Program-made: the position numbers and the translations under genes
Shown: one piece after another, positions 18,785 through 29,500 of the stretch
How positions within the stretch are numbered: position 1 is the first letter of the stretch
How the letters are laid out: every line of letters starts with the position of its first letter
Source: Microcoleus sp. FACHB-831
GTDB taxonomy: Bacteria; Cyanobacteriota; Cyanobacteriia; Cyanobacteriales; FACHB-T130
Direction: 5' to 3'
Assembly: GCF_014695585.1 (NCBI RefSeq)
Contig: NZ_JACJON010000009.1
Span: 62,001 to 126,000 of the forward strand
DNA: 64,000 bases
Notes under the pieces: model-generated
Told to the model about the DNA's origin: nothing
Seen by the model: the letters and a program-made list of their open reading frames with translations, nothing else
The model's database searches: none

Positions 18785-20593
18785 TTAAACCACTGTCTTA
18801 AGATTCAGAGCAGCGTCGTTTAATTTCTGGGTAGCAAGTTTAGTTTGACTCATACCGCTGGCGGTTTCTTTTGCTCCTTGATTGAGAGCATTCATAGTAT
18901 CCACTACTTGTTGAATAGCGATCGCTTGTTGTTGGACATTCAAAGATATTTGTTGACTGCTGAGAACTACATCGTTAATTCCTTCCGCAACTCCGGCGAA
19001 GGCTTCTGTCGTTGATTGGGCAATTTTCACCCCGTTCTCTACAGTCTTAGTCCCCTCCTTTGTAATCTTGACAGTTAAATTAATAGCATTCTGAATATCG
19101 TTAACTTGGATGTTAATCTTCTGGGCTGATTCTTTACTTTGATCGGCGAGTTTACGAATTTCTGCTGCTACAATGGCAAAGCCTTTGCCATGCGTACCCG
19201 CCCGCACAGCTTCCACAGCGGCGTTGAGTGCCAGCATATTGGTTTCGCTGGCTAAGTCACTCACCAAAGTTGATATTTTGGCAATTTCATCAGTATGTTC
19301 GCTCAATTGCCAAATTTGTTGCGCGATCGCGCTAACTTTTTCTTTCAAGGCAAACATACCCTCTTGGGTACGTGCTACCGACTCTGTTCCCTGTTTTGCC
19401 AGAGTTAAAACTTGCCCTGCACTGACAGCTGATGCAGTAGCAATCTCCGCGCTCGCCCTTGATGATGCCCCCAATTCGTCCATAGCCGTAGTGGTCTCAT
19501 TCACAGATGTGGCTTGCTGGGTTGCCATACGTTCTTGCTGCTCTACAGTTGAAGCGATTTCGCTAGAGGAAGTAACAATAAGATTAACAACATTAACTAT
19601 CCGTTTGATGAGTGGCTCGGTTACACAAATGCTTAATATGATAGCGATTATACCGACAACAATTGCGGTCACTAGGGTTCCAAAAAGTATTGTTAGCAGT
19701 AGGCTATCGCTGGCTGCAAAGGCAGTTTTTGGATCGGTTTCAATTATTCCTATCCATTTAAATTGGGGTAAACGCTCTAAGTTTTGGATGGGAGCGAGCG
19801 CTACTAAAAGCTCCTTCTGTTCAGTTTGACTAAACTTTATCCCCGCAGTTGGCTTTTGTAATGCTTCCATTTGTTTGAATATTGAATATTCTTCCTGCGC
19901 TTTTTCACCTATCTTTTTTACTTCCCTAGCGTAGAAAATTATCCCTGATGAATCAATTAGTTGTGAACTATCTCCATTATTATTGAAAACTTCGACCGCC
20001 TCTTGTATATATTTCTTGGGTAGCCGCGCACTGATGATAGCAATTGTTTTACCAGTCGTTACATCTTTAACAGGTGCAGCAAACTGAATGAAAAACTCGC
20101 CTGTGGATTTTGATAATTCTGGATCTGTGATAACAGGGGCATCGGTTTTGAGAACTTGCTGAAAATAGTTGCGACTTTTTTGATTTACGCTTGCGTCTCC
20201 CGATGTTGATTTCACAATTAAGTTACCGTTTATGTCGAAAACAGCAATATTATCATAGACACGGTAAGCATTTACAATGCTATTTAGCACCTGCTGCTTT
20301 TGCTGCAAAGAAACGATATTTCTTACCCGCTCATCAGTAATAATAGGCAAATTAGCAAGAACCTGAATATCTGCGTAGCGTTCAAAAATAAAATTGTTTA
20401 CCCTGTCAGCTAACTGAATAACGCGGCTTTTTTTTGAAGCGATAACTTGTTCTCGAATTAATTGATGCGTGGAGTAATAAGTTAATACACCAGTTAATAA
20501 CACGGGTATTGTACCTAGAGCGATCGCTAGGACGATTGCCTTAGTTCTCAAACCCCGCCTTTGTGATGAACCTTTGGATAATTTTTTAAACAT
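18785..20593 (-). CDS. methyl-accepting chemotaxis protein with dCache sensor
   Basis: Chemoreceptor of 602 residues. Membrane helix 1 (about 17-40), a periplasmic dCache-like sensor domain (about 45-285, with VYDNIAVFDINGNLIVKS and DPELSKSTGEFFIQFAAPV), membrane helix 2 (about 288-318), then the signalling helical hairpin with the kinase-contact tip around [15 protein letters not shown] and EIRKLADQS. No canonical HAMP domain separates helix 2 from the hairpin. The C-terminus ends LNLKTVV, without an NWETF-type tether for CheR. It starts 9 bp after the preceding receptor gene, so both are on one transcript. Confidence 0.93.
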   Translation of the reverse strand: MFKKLSKGSSQRRGLRTKAIVLAIALGTIPVLLTGVLTYYSTHQLIREQVIASKKSRVIQLADRVNNFIFERYADIQVLANLPIITDERVRNIVSLQQKQQVLNSIVNAYRVYDNIAVFDINGNLIVKSTSGDASVNQKSRNYFQQVLKTDAPVITDPELSKSTGEFFIQFAAPVKDVTTGKTIAIISARLPKKYIQEAVEVFNNNGDSSQLIDSSGIIFYAREVKKIGEKAQEEYSIFKQMEALQKPTAGIKFSQTEQKELLVALAPIQNLERLPQFKWIGIIETDPKTAFAASDSLLLTILFGTLVTAIVVGIIAIILSICVTEPLIKRIVNVVNLIVTSSSEIASTVEQQERMATQQATSVNETTTAMDELGASSRASAEIATASAVSAGQVLTLAKQGTESVARTQEGMFALKEKVSAIAQQIWQLSEHTDEIAKISTLVSDLASETNMLALNAAVEAVRAGTHGKGFAIVAAEIRKLADQSKESAQKINIQVNDIQNAINLTVKITKEGTKTVENGVKIAQSTTEAFAGVAEGINDVVLSSQQISLNVQQQAIAIQQVVDTMNALNQGAKETASGMSQTKLATQKLNDAALNLKTVV

Positions 20594-20602
20594 AACTAGC
20601 AG

Positions 20603-22054
20603 CTAGACGACGGTTTGCAGAGCCAATGCTGCTTCATTTAGTTTTTGCGTTGCTACTTTGGTTTGACTGATGCCGCTAGCGGTTTCTTGCGCCGCTATGT
20701 TGAGAGTATTCATCGCCTGCACGACTTGTTGAACCGCGATCGCTTGCTGCGATGCACTTAGCGAAATTTGTTGATTATTCATAACAATGTTGTTGACAGC
20801 GGTTACAATACTTTCAACCTTTGTCCCCTGACCCATATCCATAACAGTAGAATTGGCGATCGCTTGGATATCTCCAACCAAATCATTAATCCGTTCTGCT
20901 GACTTTTTGCTTTGATCGGCAAGTTTACGAATCTCCCCAGCAACGACGGCAAAACCTTTACCATTTTGTCCGGCTCTCGCCGCCTCGACTGCTGCGTTCA
21001 GAGCTAACATATTAGTCTGATTAGCTAATTCGCTGACAACGCCTGAAATACTACCAATTTGCTTTATCTGTTCGCTCAAACGAAAAATCTGTTGGGCGAT
21101 CGCCCTTGCTCCTGCTGTTGCAGCTTCGGCTTGCTCGGCTGCTAGTCGCGATGAAGCCTCCAATTCATCCATTGTGCTGCTAGTTTGGTTCACAGAAGCT
21201 GCCTGTTGGGTTGCAGTGCGTTCTTGTTGCTCTACTGTGGCTGCGATTTCGCTTGAAGAGGTGACAATGCTATTGACGATTTTGCTTATCTTTGCACCCA
21301 ACGGCTTGGCGATGGTGATGCTGAAGAAAATACCAAAGATAATAGCAGTAAGCGGGCCGATAATCATACCTACCACAACCCAGAAGCCAGTTTGAGACAC
21401 ATCTTTTTCAGCGGCATTATTAGCGGAGGCTCCAAATATTTCGTTGTATTTCGCAACTCCTACAACTGATTCTGTGGCTGCGGTAAATGAGGCGCGTTCT
21501 TCATTCGCTGCCAAGTCGTTGAGTTTATCTAGCAGGGCATCTGCTTGTTTTATTATCGCTATTTGAGCCAAATTTGGTGGTTTTTGATTCACAACTTCAG
21601 ACAGCCTAGCCGCAGGGTCTAAAACATTCAGTCTTGCGAATTGTTGATAAATTTGCATAAATTGTTCGTGGTCTCGCTTCCACCTGTCCCAGTCTTGAAG
21701 AAATTTTTTGTAGATTTTTTTTTCCTCTTCGGTTTGTGGAGATGTTTCATATTGTTTAAACCCTTCGTCGATTTGCTGCCAAGCATTTTTAATCCTCTCC
21801 AAGTCAACCTGCCGTTTTTCCAAACTCAAGAGCGGATTGAGGAGCGAGCGCTCTGATGACTGTATTTGGGTCTGCCCTTCGTTAATTTTCCACAATCCAG
21901 TAACACTAGGTAAAGTATTATTAGCAAGTGTATCGATGTGAGCGCTCAGGCGAGAACTTCCACTCCAGCCCACAATAGCAACGACCAATACAAGTAGCCC
22001 CATTAAGATAAATGAGCCGAACAACCGCCCTTGTAAACTTAATTTTTTAAACAT
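20603..22054 (-). CDS. methyl-accepting chemotaxis protein, shortened signalling domain
   Basis: Chemoreceptor of 483 residues: membrane helix 1 (about 11-32), a helical periplasmic domain of the four-helix-bundle type (about 35-220), membrane helix 2 (about 223-248), then a methyl-accepting hairpin with tip [15 protein letters not shown] and EIRKLADQS. Compared with the two sister receptors it lacks 28 residues between the [11 protein letters not shown] segment and AIAQQI, and 15 residues on the return helix before [13 protein letters not shown]. The ends on both sides still align. No HAMP domain is evident and the C-terminus is LALQTVV. It lies 25 bp after the upstream receptor gene. Confidence 0.92.
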   Translation of the reverse strand: MFKKLSLQGRLFGSFILMGLLVLVVAIVGWSGSSRLSAHIDTLANNTLPSVTGLWKINEGQTQIQSSERSLLNPLLSLEKRQVDLERIKNAWQQIDEGFKQYETSPQTEEEKKIYKKFLQDWDRWKRDHEQFMQIYQQFARLNVLDPAARLSEVVNQKPPNLAQIAIIKQADALLDKLNDLAANEERASFTAATESVVGVAKYNEIFGASANNAAEKDVSQTGFWVVVGMIIGPLTAIIFGIFFSITIAKPLGAKISKIVNSIVTSSSEIAATVEQQERTATQQAASVNQTSSTMDELEASSRLAAEQAEAATAGARAIAQQIFRLSEQIKQIGSISGVVSELANQTNMLALNAAVEAARAGQNGKGFAVVAGEIRKLADQSKKSAERINDLVGDIQAIANSTVMDMGQGTKVESIVTAVNNIVMNNQQISLSASQQAIAVQQVVQAMNTLNIAAQETASGISQTKVATQKLNEAALALQTVV

Positions 22055-22079
22055 AGTGTTAAATAAAGCCTGCTACTAA

Positions 22080-23531
22080 CTACACTAACGTTTTTAGTTG
22101 GATAGCAGCTTCGTTGAGGTTCTGAGTGCCAATTTTGGTTTGAGTAATGCCGCTAGCGGTTTCTTTTGCCCCCTGGTTGAGGGCATTCATTGCCTCTATC
22201 ACCTGCTGAATGGCGATCGCTTGCTGCTTGATATTGAGAGAAATTTGTTGATTGTTCAAAACTACGTTGTTGACAGCATCCCCCACACCAGTAAAGGCTT
22301 CAGATGTTTTAGCAGCAATTTTGGCTCCTTCCTCTACTGTCTTTGTGCCTTCATCTGTCACCATGACGGTTAAATTAATAGCATTTTGCACATCAGCAAC
22401 TAAGGCCCCAATCTTATGAGCTGATGTTTTACTTTGGTCTGCTAGTTTGCGAATTTCTGCTGCTACAACGGCAAAGCCTTTACCATGTTCCCCAGCGCGG
22501 ACTGCTTCGACTGCTGCATTTAGGGCTAGCATATTGGTTTGGTTGGCTAAATCGCTGACTAGATCGGAGATATTCCCTATCTGATTTGTCTGTTCGGATA
22601 GTTTCACTATCTGTTGCGCGATCGCCCCTACTCTCTCTTTCAATATAAACATTCCTTCTAAGGTTTGCCCTACTGCCTGACTCCCTCCATCTGTGAGATT
22701 TAGCGCTACTAAGGCTGCGTTTACTGCTGCTTCTGCTTGCTCTGCTGTCGCTCTTGATGACGCTCCTAGCTCATCCATTGTCGTCGTCGTTTCGTTGACC
22801 GAGGCTGATTGCTGGCTCGCTGTGCGTTCCTGTTCCTCTACTGTTGCAGCTATTTGTGTCGATGATGATGCGATCGCATTTACTGCTCTATCGATCGTCC
22901 CAGCCACCCTCGAATAAATCGCCAAAGCAGCAGCCACAGACAAGACAATTAACAACACTAACCCCACGATTAATGCTGTTATCAGGAACCACAAAGCTTT
23001 CTTTGCTTCATTTGTTTCTTTTTCAAGAATTATTTCTTCTGCTTGTATAAATGATTTATTTAATGCATCAAACTCTTTCACAAATTTTGCTCCGGCTCCA
23101 TTTCCAAAAAGGGTTACTGCTTCAGCTTTTTTTCCGGTTTTTAATAACGCTATCATTTGTTCTGAAAATTTATTATAGTTTTGGACTAACACTAACATTT
23201 TCTGCAATCGTTCTCTTTGTTCCCGATCTATTACGGATTTATTTAATGAATTCTGTGTTGTATAAAATGCTTCTAAAGAACTTTGATATTCCTTTAAAAA
23301 TATCGGATTGTTTATAATAGCGTATCCTCTAAGATTGCGAATCATTCCTTGTGCAGCTACATCCAAAGTAGTTGTTTTTAAAATTACCTTTTGAATTCGT
23401 TCTATGTCTTCAAAAATGTGAAATATCTTATTAGAAGTAGTAAATACCAGCCCACTTAGACCTATGTATACAAGCACAGGAACTGCAAACCCCACCAACA
23501 TTCGGCCTCTCAAAGTTAAATTGGTACTCAT
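22080..23531 (-). CDS. methyl-accepting chemotaxis protein
   Basis: Chemoreceptor of 483 residues. Membrane helix 1 (about 9-30), an all-helical periplasmic domain (about 33-178, CHASE3/4HB-like), membrane helix 2 (about 180-205), then a full-length signalling hairpin with [19 protein letters not shown] and EIRKLADQS at the tip. It is closely related to the dCache receptor in the signalling part and differs in the sensor, as expected from duplication and domain exchange. There is no clear HAMP domain; the C-terminus is IQLKTLV. It is the first of three tandem receptor genes, 91 bp after the cheW stop. Confidence 0.92.
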   Translation of the reverse strand: MSTNLTLRGRMLVGFAVPVLVYIGLSGLVFTTSNKIFHIFEDIERIQKVILKTTTLDVAAQGMIRNLRGYAIINNPIFLKEYQSSLEAFYTTQNSLNKSVIDREQRERLQKMLVLVQNYNKFSEQMIALLKTGKKAEAVTLFGNGAGAKFVKEFDALNKSFIQAEEIILEKETNEAKKALWFLITALIVGLVLLIVLSVAAALAIYSRVAGTIDRAVNAIASSSTQIAATVEEQERTASQQSASVNETTTTMDELGASSRATAEQAEAAVNAALVALNLTDGGSQAVGQTLEGMFILKERVGAIAQQIVKLSEQTNQIGNISDLVSDLANQTNMLALNAAVEAVRAGEHGKGFAVVAAEIRKLADQSKTSAHKIGALVADVQNAINLTVMVTDEGTKTVEEGAKIAAKTSEAFTGVGDAVNNVVLNNQQISLNIKQQAIAIQQVIEAMNALNQGAKETASGITQTKIGTQNLNEAAIQLKTLV

Positions 23532-23622
23532 AATAATTATTGTTTCTGGTAGTTTATATCACTATCAAATTTATATGTAATTCCATTACATAAAACTAAA
23601 ACTAAAAAGATGCGAATAATAA

Positions 23623-24696
23623 TTAAACTTCTTCATCAACTATTAGACCTCCTTCAATAATAGTTTTTTGCATATCCAGTATAGCCATCACTTTATCGCC
23701 ATACCAAGCAGTCCCGCGCAGAAATTTAACATCTTTATTTAGGGAATTTACTGCTGTCGGAACAGGCATAATTTCCGATGGATTCAGGTACATCACATCA
23801 AATACTTCATCAACCATTACTCCAGCCACGATATCCTTGATATTTATAATCATTGCTTTAGATGCCGTACTGGGAGCGCTCATCATAAGTGTAATAACGC
23901 CACGAATATCGACTAAAGTAACAATCTCACCCCGGATATTCATATTGCCAATAATATGAGGCGGGCAGCAGGGAATGGGTTTTACAATTCTAATATCAAT
24001 AAACTCGCGGACAAATTCAAGATCGAGTGCAAAGTATTCACCATTTAAACCAATAACCGCTAGCGCCATCAAGCCACTACTTTGTTCGCTCTGAACAGCC
24101 ACCATTAAATTGGCTGCTCGCCTGCGAAAAATAGTTCTTTCTTCTGTCGTTGCATTAGGACAGAATAGGCGCTGTTGTGTTAAGACAAATTCTGGTGGTT
24201 GCGTGTCGGATTCGTCGGCTAACGGAGGATTTGCGATCGCTCCGGTTAATGCTTCAACCAGCTCGGTTCCTCGGAGCAAAGTTTCAGGGTTAAGCAGCAT
24301 CACAATATCTGACCCGATATTGGCAAGCTGGGTGACTAAACCCCCCTTTGCGCCTGCTTCTCGCCCATAACCCTCGCCTGCGATCGCGTGTGCGTCGAGA
24401 TTATGAACTTCTCGGACTTCATTGACAATGATACCAATCCTCAATCCACACAACTTGATGACGATTACACTGTCTGTTAAGCAGTATTCTTGCGCTCGAT
24501 AGCCCAAGCGAATATTCAAATCGGCGATTGGCAAAAATTCTCCCCGGAGATTTAGTACCCCAACAATGTCTTGCGGGTAGTGGTGGACGGGTGTCAGCTC
24601 CGGTAGAAAAAAAATCTCCTGTACTGAAAGTGCATCTACACCATAAAGAGAAGAATTCAAACTGAAGATCAGATATGCCCTAGTTTGTGGAGACAT
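23623..24696 (-). CDS. cheW: CheW-type coupling protein with two CheW domains
   Basis: Cytoplasmic adaptor linking receptors to CheA. The 357 residues contain two CheW domains: one about 5-150 (LIFSLNSSLYGVDALSVQEI, GVLNLRGEFLPIADLN) and a second about 205-345 (ALAVIGLNGEYFALDLEFV, GNMNIRGEIVTLVDIRG). Double CheW proteins occur in several cyanobacterial chemosensory systems and could bridge two receptor or kinase units. The gene starts 14 bp after the cheR stop, so translation is probably linked. Confidence 0.9.
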   Translation of the reverse strand: MSPQTRAYLIFSLNSSLYGVDALSVQEIFFLPELTPVHHYPQDIVGVLNLRGEFLPIADLNIRLGYRAQEYCLTDSVIVIKLCGLRIGIIVNEVREVHNLDAHAIAGEGYGREAGAKGGLVTQLANIGSDIVMLLNPETLLRGTELVEALTGAIANPPLADESDTQPPEFVLTQQRLFCPNATTEERTIFRRRAANLMVAVQSEQSSGLMALAVIGLNGEYFALDLEFVREFIDIRIVKPIPCCPPHIIGNMNIRGEIVTLVDIRGVITLMMSAPSTASKAMIINIKDIVAGVMVDEVFDVMYLNPSEIMPVPTAVNSLNKDVKFLRGTAWYGDKVMAILDMQKTIIEGGLIVDEEV

Positions 24697-24710
24697 TTAG
24701 GCTAAATTCT

Positions 24711-26297
24711 CTAAGCTTTTTTTACCTTGTCTATCAATTCACTAGCTGTCATTCCCAGCCTCGGATCTACCTGTGCCGAACTGGGCAGTCTTTTAAGCAA
24801 TTCTAATGCTACGCTACGCATTTTTTGAGATTTAGTTATATTTTTTTCTATTTCGTAAATTAAAGCTAATTCCAGATAAGCATAAACAGATGAGGGCACT
24901 AAATAAATAATTTTTTTGAGCCAGCTTTTTGCTTGTTCAATATCTCCTTGCTCTTCAGCAATATGGGCTAGCAAGTAGTAAGGTTCGAGAAACGATAGCG
25001 AATCTACTTCTAGTGCTTGCTTACAGTAATAAATTGCTTTTTCATACTTGCCTACATTCGCATATATTTGGCTCATCAAATAATAAGCACCACAGTGCTG
25101 GGGCTGCTGCTGAAGCAGTTGTTCTGTCTTTTTGAGCGCATCTGCATACTTTTTCTTTTGAAACAAGATTTCTGCTTCCTTAAAAATTGTCTTCAACGTT
25201 GCATTATCCGGTTCAGAACGATTAACTGTAGCCTCCTTAGAGATACCCACTATGGCAGGCATGATGGTAGGAGGAGGTGTGAAGTAGCTTGGGAGTGGAG
25301 AGGTAGATGATGGGGAGACACTAGCAGAGGCGCGCAGAGGCACAGAAGAAGTTGCCTGTAATTTGTACCCTTTGCCCGCAACTGTTTCTTTTAGCGCAGG
25401 CGTGCTTGTATTGCGTTGAGAGGCTTCGCACCGTTGATAGATGACTGATTCTGGAAACGATTTTGCCTTTAATGAACCCAGATTTTCCACAAGCTGAAGT
25501 TCAGCATGACCAGTTAGAAGATACCCACCCTCATTAAGAGTATTAGAAAATTTATTTAAAACATTTGAAATTGCTGCCTTGTCAAAATACACAAAAACAT
25601 TTCTACAAATAATAAGATCCATATTATAAATATTAGAAGAGGCTATGTCTAAGAAGTTAGGATTACTGGGAAATGTATCTTGTCGCAAATTTCCATGCTG
25701 GAATGTTACCATTTTGCGAATTTTTTCATTTAATTCCCATCCATTGGGTTTTTTAGTGAAATACCTTCTTTGTATTTCCGAATCTACTAGACGGAACGAC
25801 CAAGGGCTATAAATTGCTCGTTTTGCCTGACTAATTGACGAAATATTAATGTCAGTACCTAGAATTAAAATATTCCATCTTTCCCAATCAGGTAACAATT
25901 CATTAATGAGGATTGCGATGGAATATGCTTCTTCTCCTGTTGAGCATCCTGCGCTCCAAATTCGTAGGGTTTTATCGTGGTTATGCCGCAATATTAATTC
26001 TGGTAAAATCAGATTCCGTAGCAGAGAAAAGACTCCGCGATCGCGCAAAAAATAAGTCTCGGATATGGTCAATAGAATTATTAATTCGTTCCACTCTCTA
26101 TGACTCAAATTAGTATCAGCTTCTAAAAGATGATAATAAGTTTGGGGTACAGATAAGTTGAGTGACTTCATCCGCAACAAAATTTTTGACCCTAAAGCTT
26201 CTTTATCTTGTTCGCGGACGTGCAAACCTGTATAAGAAGCAATTAGTCGAATGAAGCAACTCATGAGCGAATCATTCAACTTTCCTATCGATGACAC
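24711..26297 (-). CDS. cheR: CheR-type receptor methyltransferase with C-terminal TPR domain
   Basis: SAM-dependent methyltransferase that would methylate glutamates on the neighbouring receptors. The 528 residues begin with the helical CheR N-domain (about 8-80) and the catalytic domain (about 80-285) with the SAM motif IWSAGCSTGEEAYSIA and LIICRNVFVYFD. After a Ser/Pro/Thr-rich linker (about 300-365) come TPR-like repeats (about 368-500). TPR-bearing CheR proteins are known where receptors lack a C-terminal pentapeptide, and all three receptors here lack one. It is the first gene of the cluster. No cheB is present in the window. Confidence 0.92.
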   Translation of the reverse strand: MSSIGKLNDSLMSCFIRLIASYTGLHVREQDKEALGSKILLRMKSLNLSVPQTYYHLLEADTNLSHREWNELIILLTISETYFLRDRGVFSLLRNLILPELILRHNHDKTLRIWSAGCSTGEEAYSIAILINELLPDWERWNILILGTDINISSISQAKRAIYSPWSFRLVDSEIQRRYFTKKPNGWELNEKIRKMVTFQHGNLRQDTFPSNPNFLDIASSNIYNMDLIICRNVFVYFDKAAISNVLNKFSNTLNEGGYLLTGHAELQLVENLGSLKAKSFPESVIYQRCEASQRNTSTPALKETVAGKGYKLQATSSVPLRASASVSPSSTSPLPSYFTPPPTIMPAIVGISKEATVNRSEPDNATLKTIFKEAEILFQKKKYADALKKTEQLLQQQPQHCGAYYLMSQIYANVGKYEKAIYYCKQALEVDSLSFLEPYYLLAHIAEEQGDIEQAKSWLKKIIYLVPSSVYAYLELALIYEIEKNITKSQKMRSVALELLKRLPSSAQVDPRLGMTASELIDKVKKA

Positions 26298-26589
26298 CTA
26301 TTTATACTCCTTGCGATCGCGGATCGCTTACCCGCAGGGCTAATGCACCTGGCCATATAAACATTATTACCGTTATAGGCACTGGTTTACCCTACGAGAC
26401 GGTCTAGCGGTTAAAGGTCAATTATGTCAGCCTAAACCTCCAGCTTACAAATTATTTAGTTGACAATCGAGATGCACCAATACCTTTTGTAACGCTGCTG
26501 CCTGTCGATAGGCGGGAAAGCTTTAAATTGCCAGCAACAATTTAAGATTAATACTTGAACCAACGGCGGGCTAATACTTTAAATATTTA

Positions 26590-29500
26590 TTAGGAATTGG
26601 CATCAAAGGGAATTTCAATCACAAACTCTGCACCCTGCCCCGGTTCTGATATACACTTTAGAATACCACCATGTTTCTCTACCACAATCTGGTAGCTAAT
26701 AGATAGACCAAGACCTGTCCCCTTGCCCACAGGCTTTGTAGTGAAGAAAGGGTCAAACAGGCACTTGCCAACATCCGGGGCCATTCCAGGCCCGTTGTCG
26801 CGAATGCGAATGATTACGGTGTTAGGGTTTTGGATTGGGGACGGCGGCTCGAATGAGGCCGGAGATGGATTTAACTCTGCCTGTACTGGTAAAGACTTAG
26901 CAGACAACATATCTACACGATTTAAAACCTCCGTACTAATAGTAATAATCTTGGGTTCGGGGTGATTTTCCAGGGCATCAATCGCATTGCTGAGAATGTT
27001 CATAAAAACTTGGTTCAGCTGCCCCGCGTAGCAATCTATGTTGGGTAGATTGCCATACTCCTTGACGATCTCAATTCCCGTGTTAGTACCGTTCGCTTTC
27101 AAACGGTGATGGAGAATCAGTAAGGTATTATCGATACCCTCATGAATATCAACTGGTTTTTTTTCTGCTTGATCTAAGCGAGAGAAATTCCTCAAAGACA
27201 CTACAATTTGGCGTATTCTCTCGGCACCTATGTGCATAGAAGACAGCATTTTTGGTAGGTCTGTAAGCAGAAATTCTAAATCTATATCTTGGGTAAATTC
27301 TGCAATATCTGGATGAGGATTGGGGTAGCGCTGTTGATATAGATCTATTAGCTCAAGCAGTTCTTGAATGTAGTTGCTGGTGTGGGTCAGGTTGCCTGTA
27401 ATGAAATTGACTGGGTTGTTGATTTCATGGGCGATACCTGCCACCATTTGACCAAGACTAGACATTTTCTCTGTCTGGATCAATTGCGATTGCGTCTGCT
27501 TGAGATTGTGCAAAGCTATCTCTAGTTGATAAGCCTGGGTTTGAGCTGCCCTAGCTACTGCACGGGTTTGGGCGTAATGTTCTGCTTGGTCAATAGCGAT
27601 CGCTAGCTGGTCAACAACGGCTTGCAGCAAATCCACTTCGCTGTCTGTCCACACGCGAGGGCCACGACAATGGCTACAAACGATCGCTCCTAGCTGTCCG
27701 GCGTGGGTCTTAAGTGGTAACACCAGCTGAGATGTAATATCCAAACGATCCAAAATTTCTTGCTTGTAAGCATCTAATTCGTTCTGACCCTGGGCGACAT
27801 CGTTAATACGAATTGTCTCCAGATTGCTCATTTTATCAAGCAAGACGCTAACGTATTTAGTCGGCTGCTCGCCCATCAAACTCCCCAGCCTGGAATTGCC
27901 CAAACTCTCGTGAGTTACAGTCAGAGCGGGCGACTTTGGATCTAACCAACACCATAGGAAGTGACAGCGATCGATTTGCAGCAAACTCCGGATCTCCTGA
28001 ACGGCGGTTCCCAGGATGGTATCTAAATCTAGAGAGTTGCGGATTTGGTTCGCAAGGCGGAAAAGCAGGGATTCCCGACGGGAAAGCAGTGCAATTTTTG
28101 TCCAAGACCTGTCAATGGCAACGGCGAGCGCGTTGGCTAGCGGTGCAGACAACATATCATTAGCTGCCTCGCTGAATGGTTTCTGTTTGCTCACAGCCAT
28201 AACGCCCACTAGCCGCTTCTCAACAATCAGAGGATAGCAAGCACTATAACTGTCAGCAATTAGCGAACAGCTTTCAGCTTCAATTCCTTTGTAAAATCGC
28301 GTTTCAAAGGCGGGCGCGTTTCTCCGACCGCTATACTGCGTCAGGTAATTTTGATGTGTTTGGGCAACGAAGCCAATCATTGAACCGTCCAGAGGTAGCT
28401 GGCGCTTAGAAAACATCTCTTGACCGATTGTGCCCCGTTCGGGATGTCCCGCTAACGCCTGCCGTTCCAAACAGCCCAGGTGTTGGTTAAACGTCCAGAT
28501 ACAGGCATTGCTTGCATCGAGATACTCGATCATTGCGTTTGTGCAAGTTTGGAGGCTTTCGGGTAAAGTCGCGCTCCCGCCGAGGGCACTTCCCACCTCT
28601 GCTTCTAGGGAAGAAAGGCGCGATCGCTCCAACAAAGCAGTTTCTGCTTGTTTACGAACTGTAACGTCACGGAAATAAACCGATAAACCATCTTGATAAG
28701 GATAAGCTCGCACTTCAAACCACGTTTCTAGCGGCGCATAAAACTCTTCAAAATGAACTGTTACTTGTTGAGAAACTGCTCTGCGATATTCTCGTTCAAA
28801 GGTAGAACCATTAAATTCTGGTAATTGCTCCCACAGACACCGATCGAGCAACTCATCTTTGGTTGTAAACAAAAGCTGTTCTGCTCTTGAGTTCAGATAG
28901 GTGAATCGCCATTCGGTATCCAGGGTAAAGAAAGCATCGGTGATACTTTCAAGAATGTTTGCGGTTCGCGATCGCTCTGCATCAGCTGCATTTCGCGCCG
29001 CCTCAGCCTCAGCCCGTGCCAACTGCTCTCTCTCTAGCAGTTGGATGCTTTCTTCCTCCACCCGCTTGCGATCTGTGATGTCTCGACGAATTGCCACATA
29101 CTGATGTGGTTTCCCCTCTGCGTTCAAGACGGGCACAATTGTCGTATCCACCCAGTAAAAACTTCCGTCCTTGGCTCGGTTCTTAATTTCACCTTTCCAG
29201 ACACCACCCCTCGTGATAGTCCCCCACATCTGGCTAAAAAATTCCTGGGGGTGATATCCAGAATTGATGATGCGGTGGTTCTTTCCAATCAATTCTTCTC
29301 TAGAGTATTTGGAAATTTGGCAGAAATTATCGTTGGCGTATGTAATCTTTCCCGTGCTATCGGTCATAGCCACAATCGAAGATTGATCCAGTGCAAACTT
29401 GATATCTGCTACTTCTTTAATTGACGCTTTCAGCGACGACTCTGCACGCTTGCGATCGTCTATATCTGTGTTTGTCCCGAACCAACTAACGATCCGACCT

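Noticed and set aside
19173..19829. 218-codon plus-strand ORF antisense to the dCache receptor gene
   Set aside because: It lies fully inside a clear receptor gene, is Ser/Ala/Thr-rich from reading the helical signalling domain backwards, and has no ribosome site.
27580..28080. Bilin-binding (cyanobacteriochrome) GAF domain in the giant kinase
   Set aside because: The last GAF has Cys residues ([13 protein letters not shown]), but not at the usual Cys-His chromophore position in the motif; I see no support for pigment binding.
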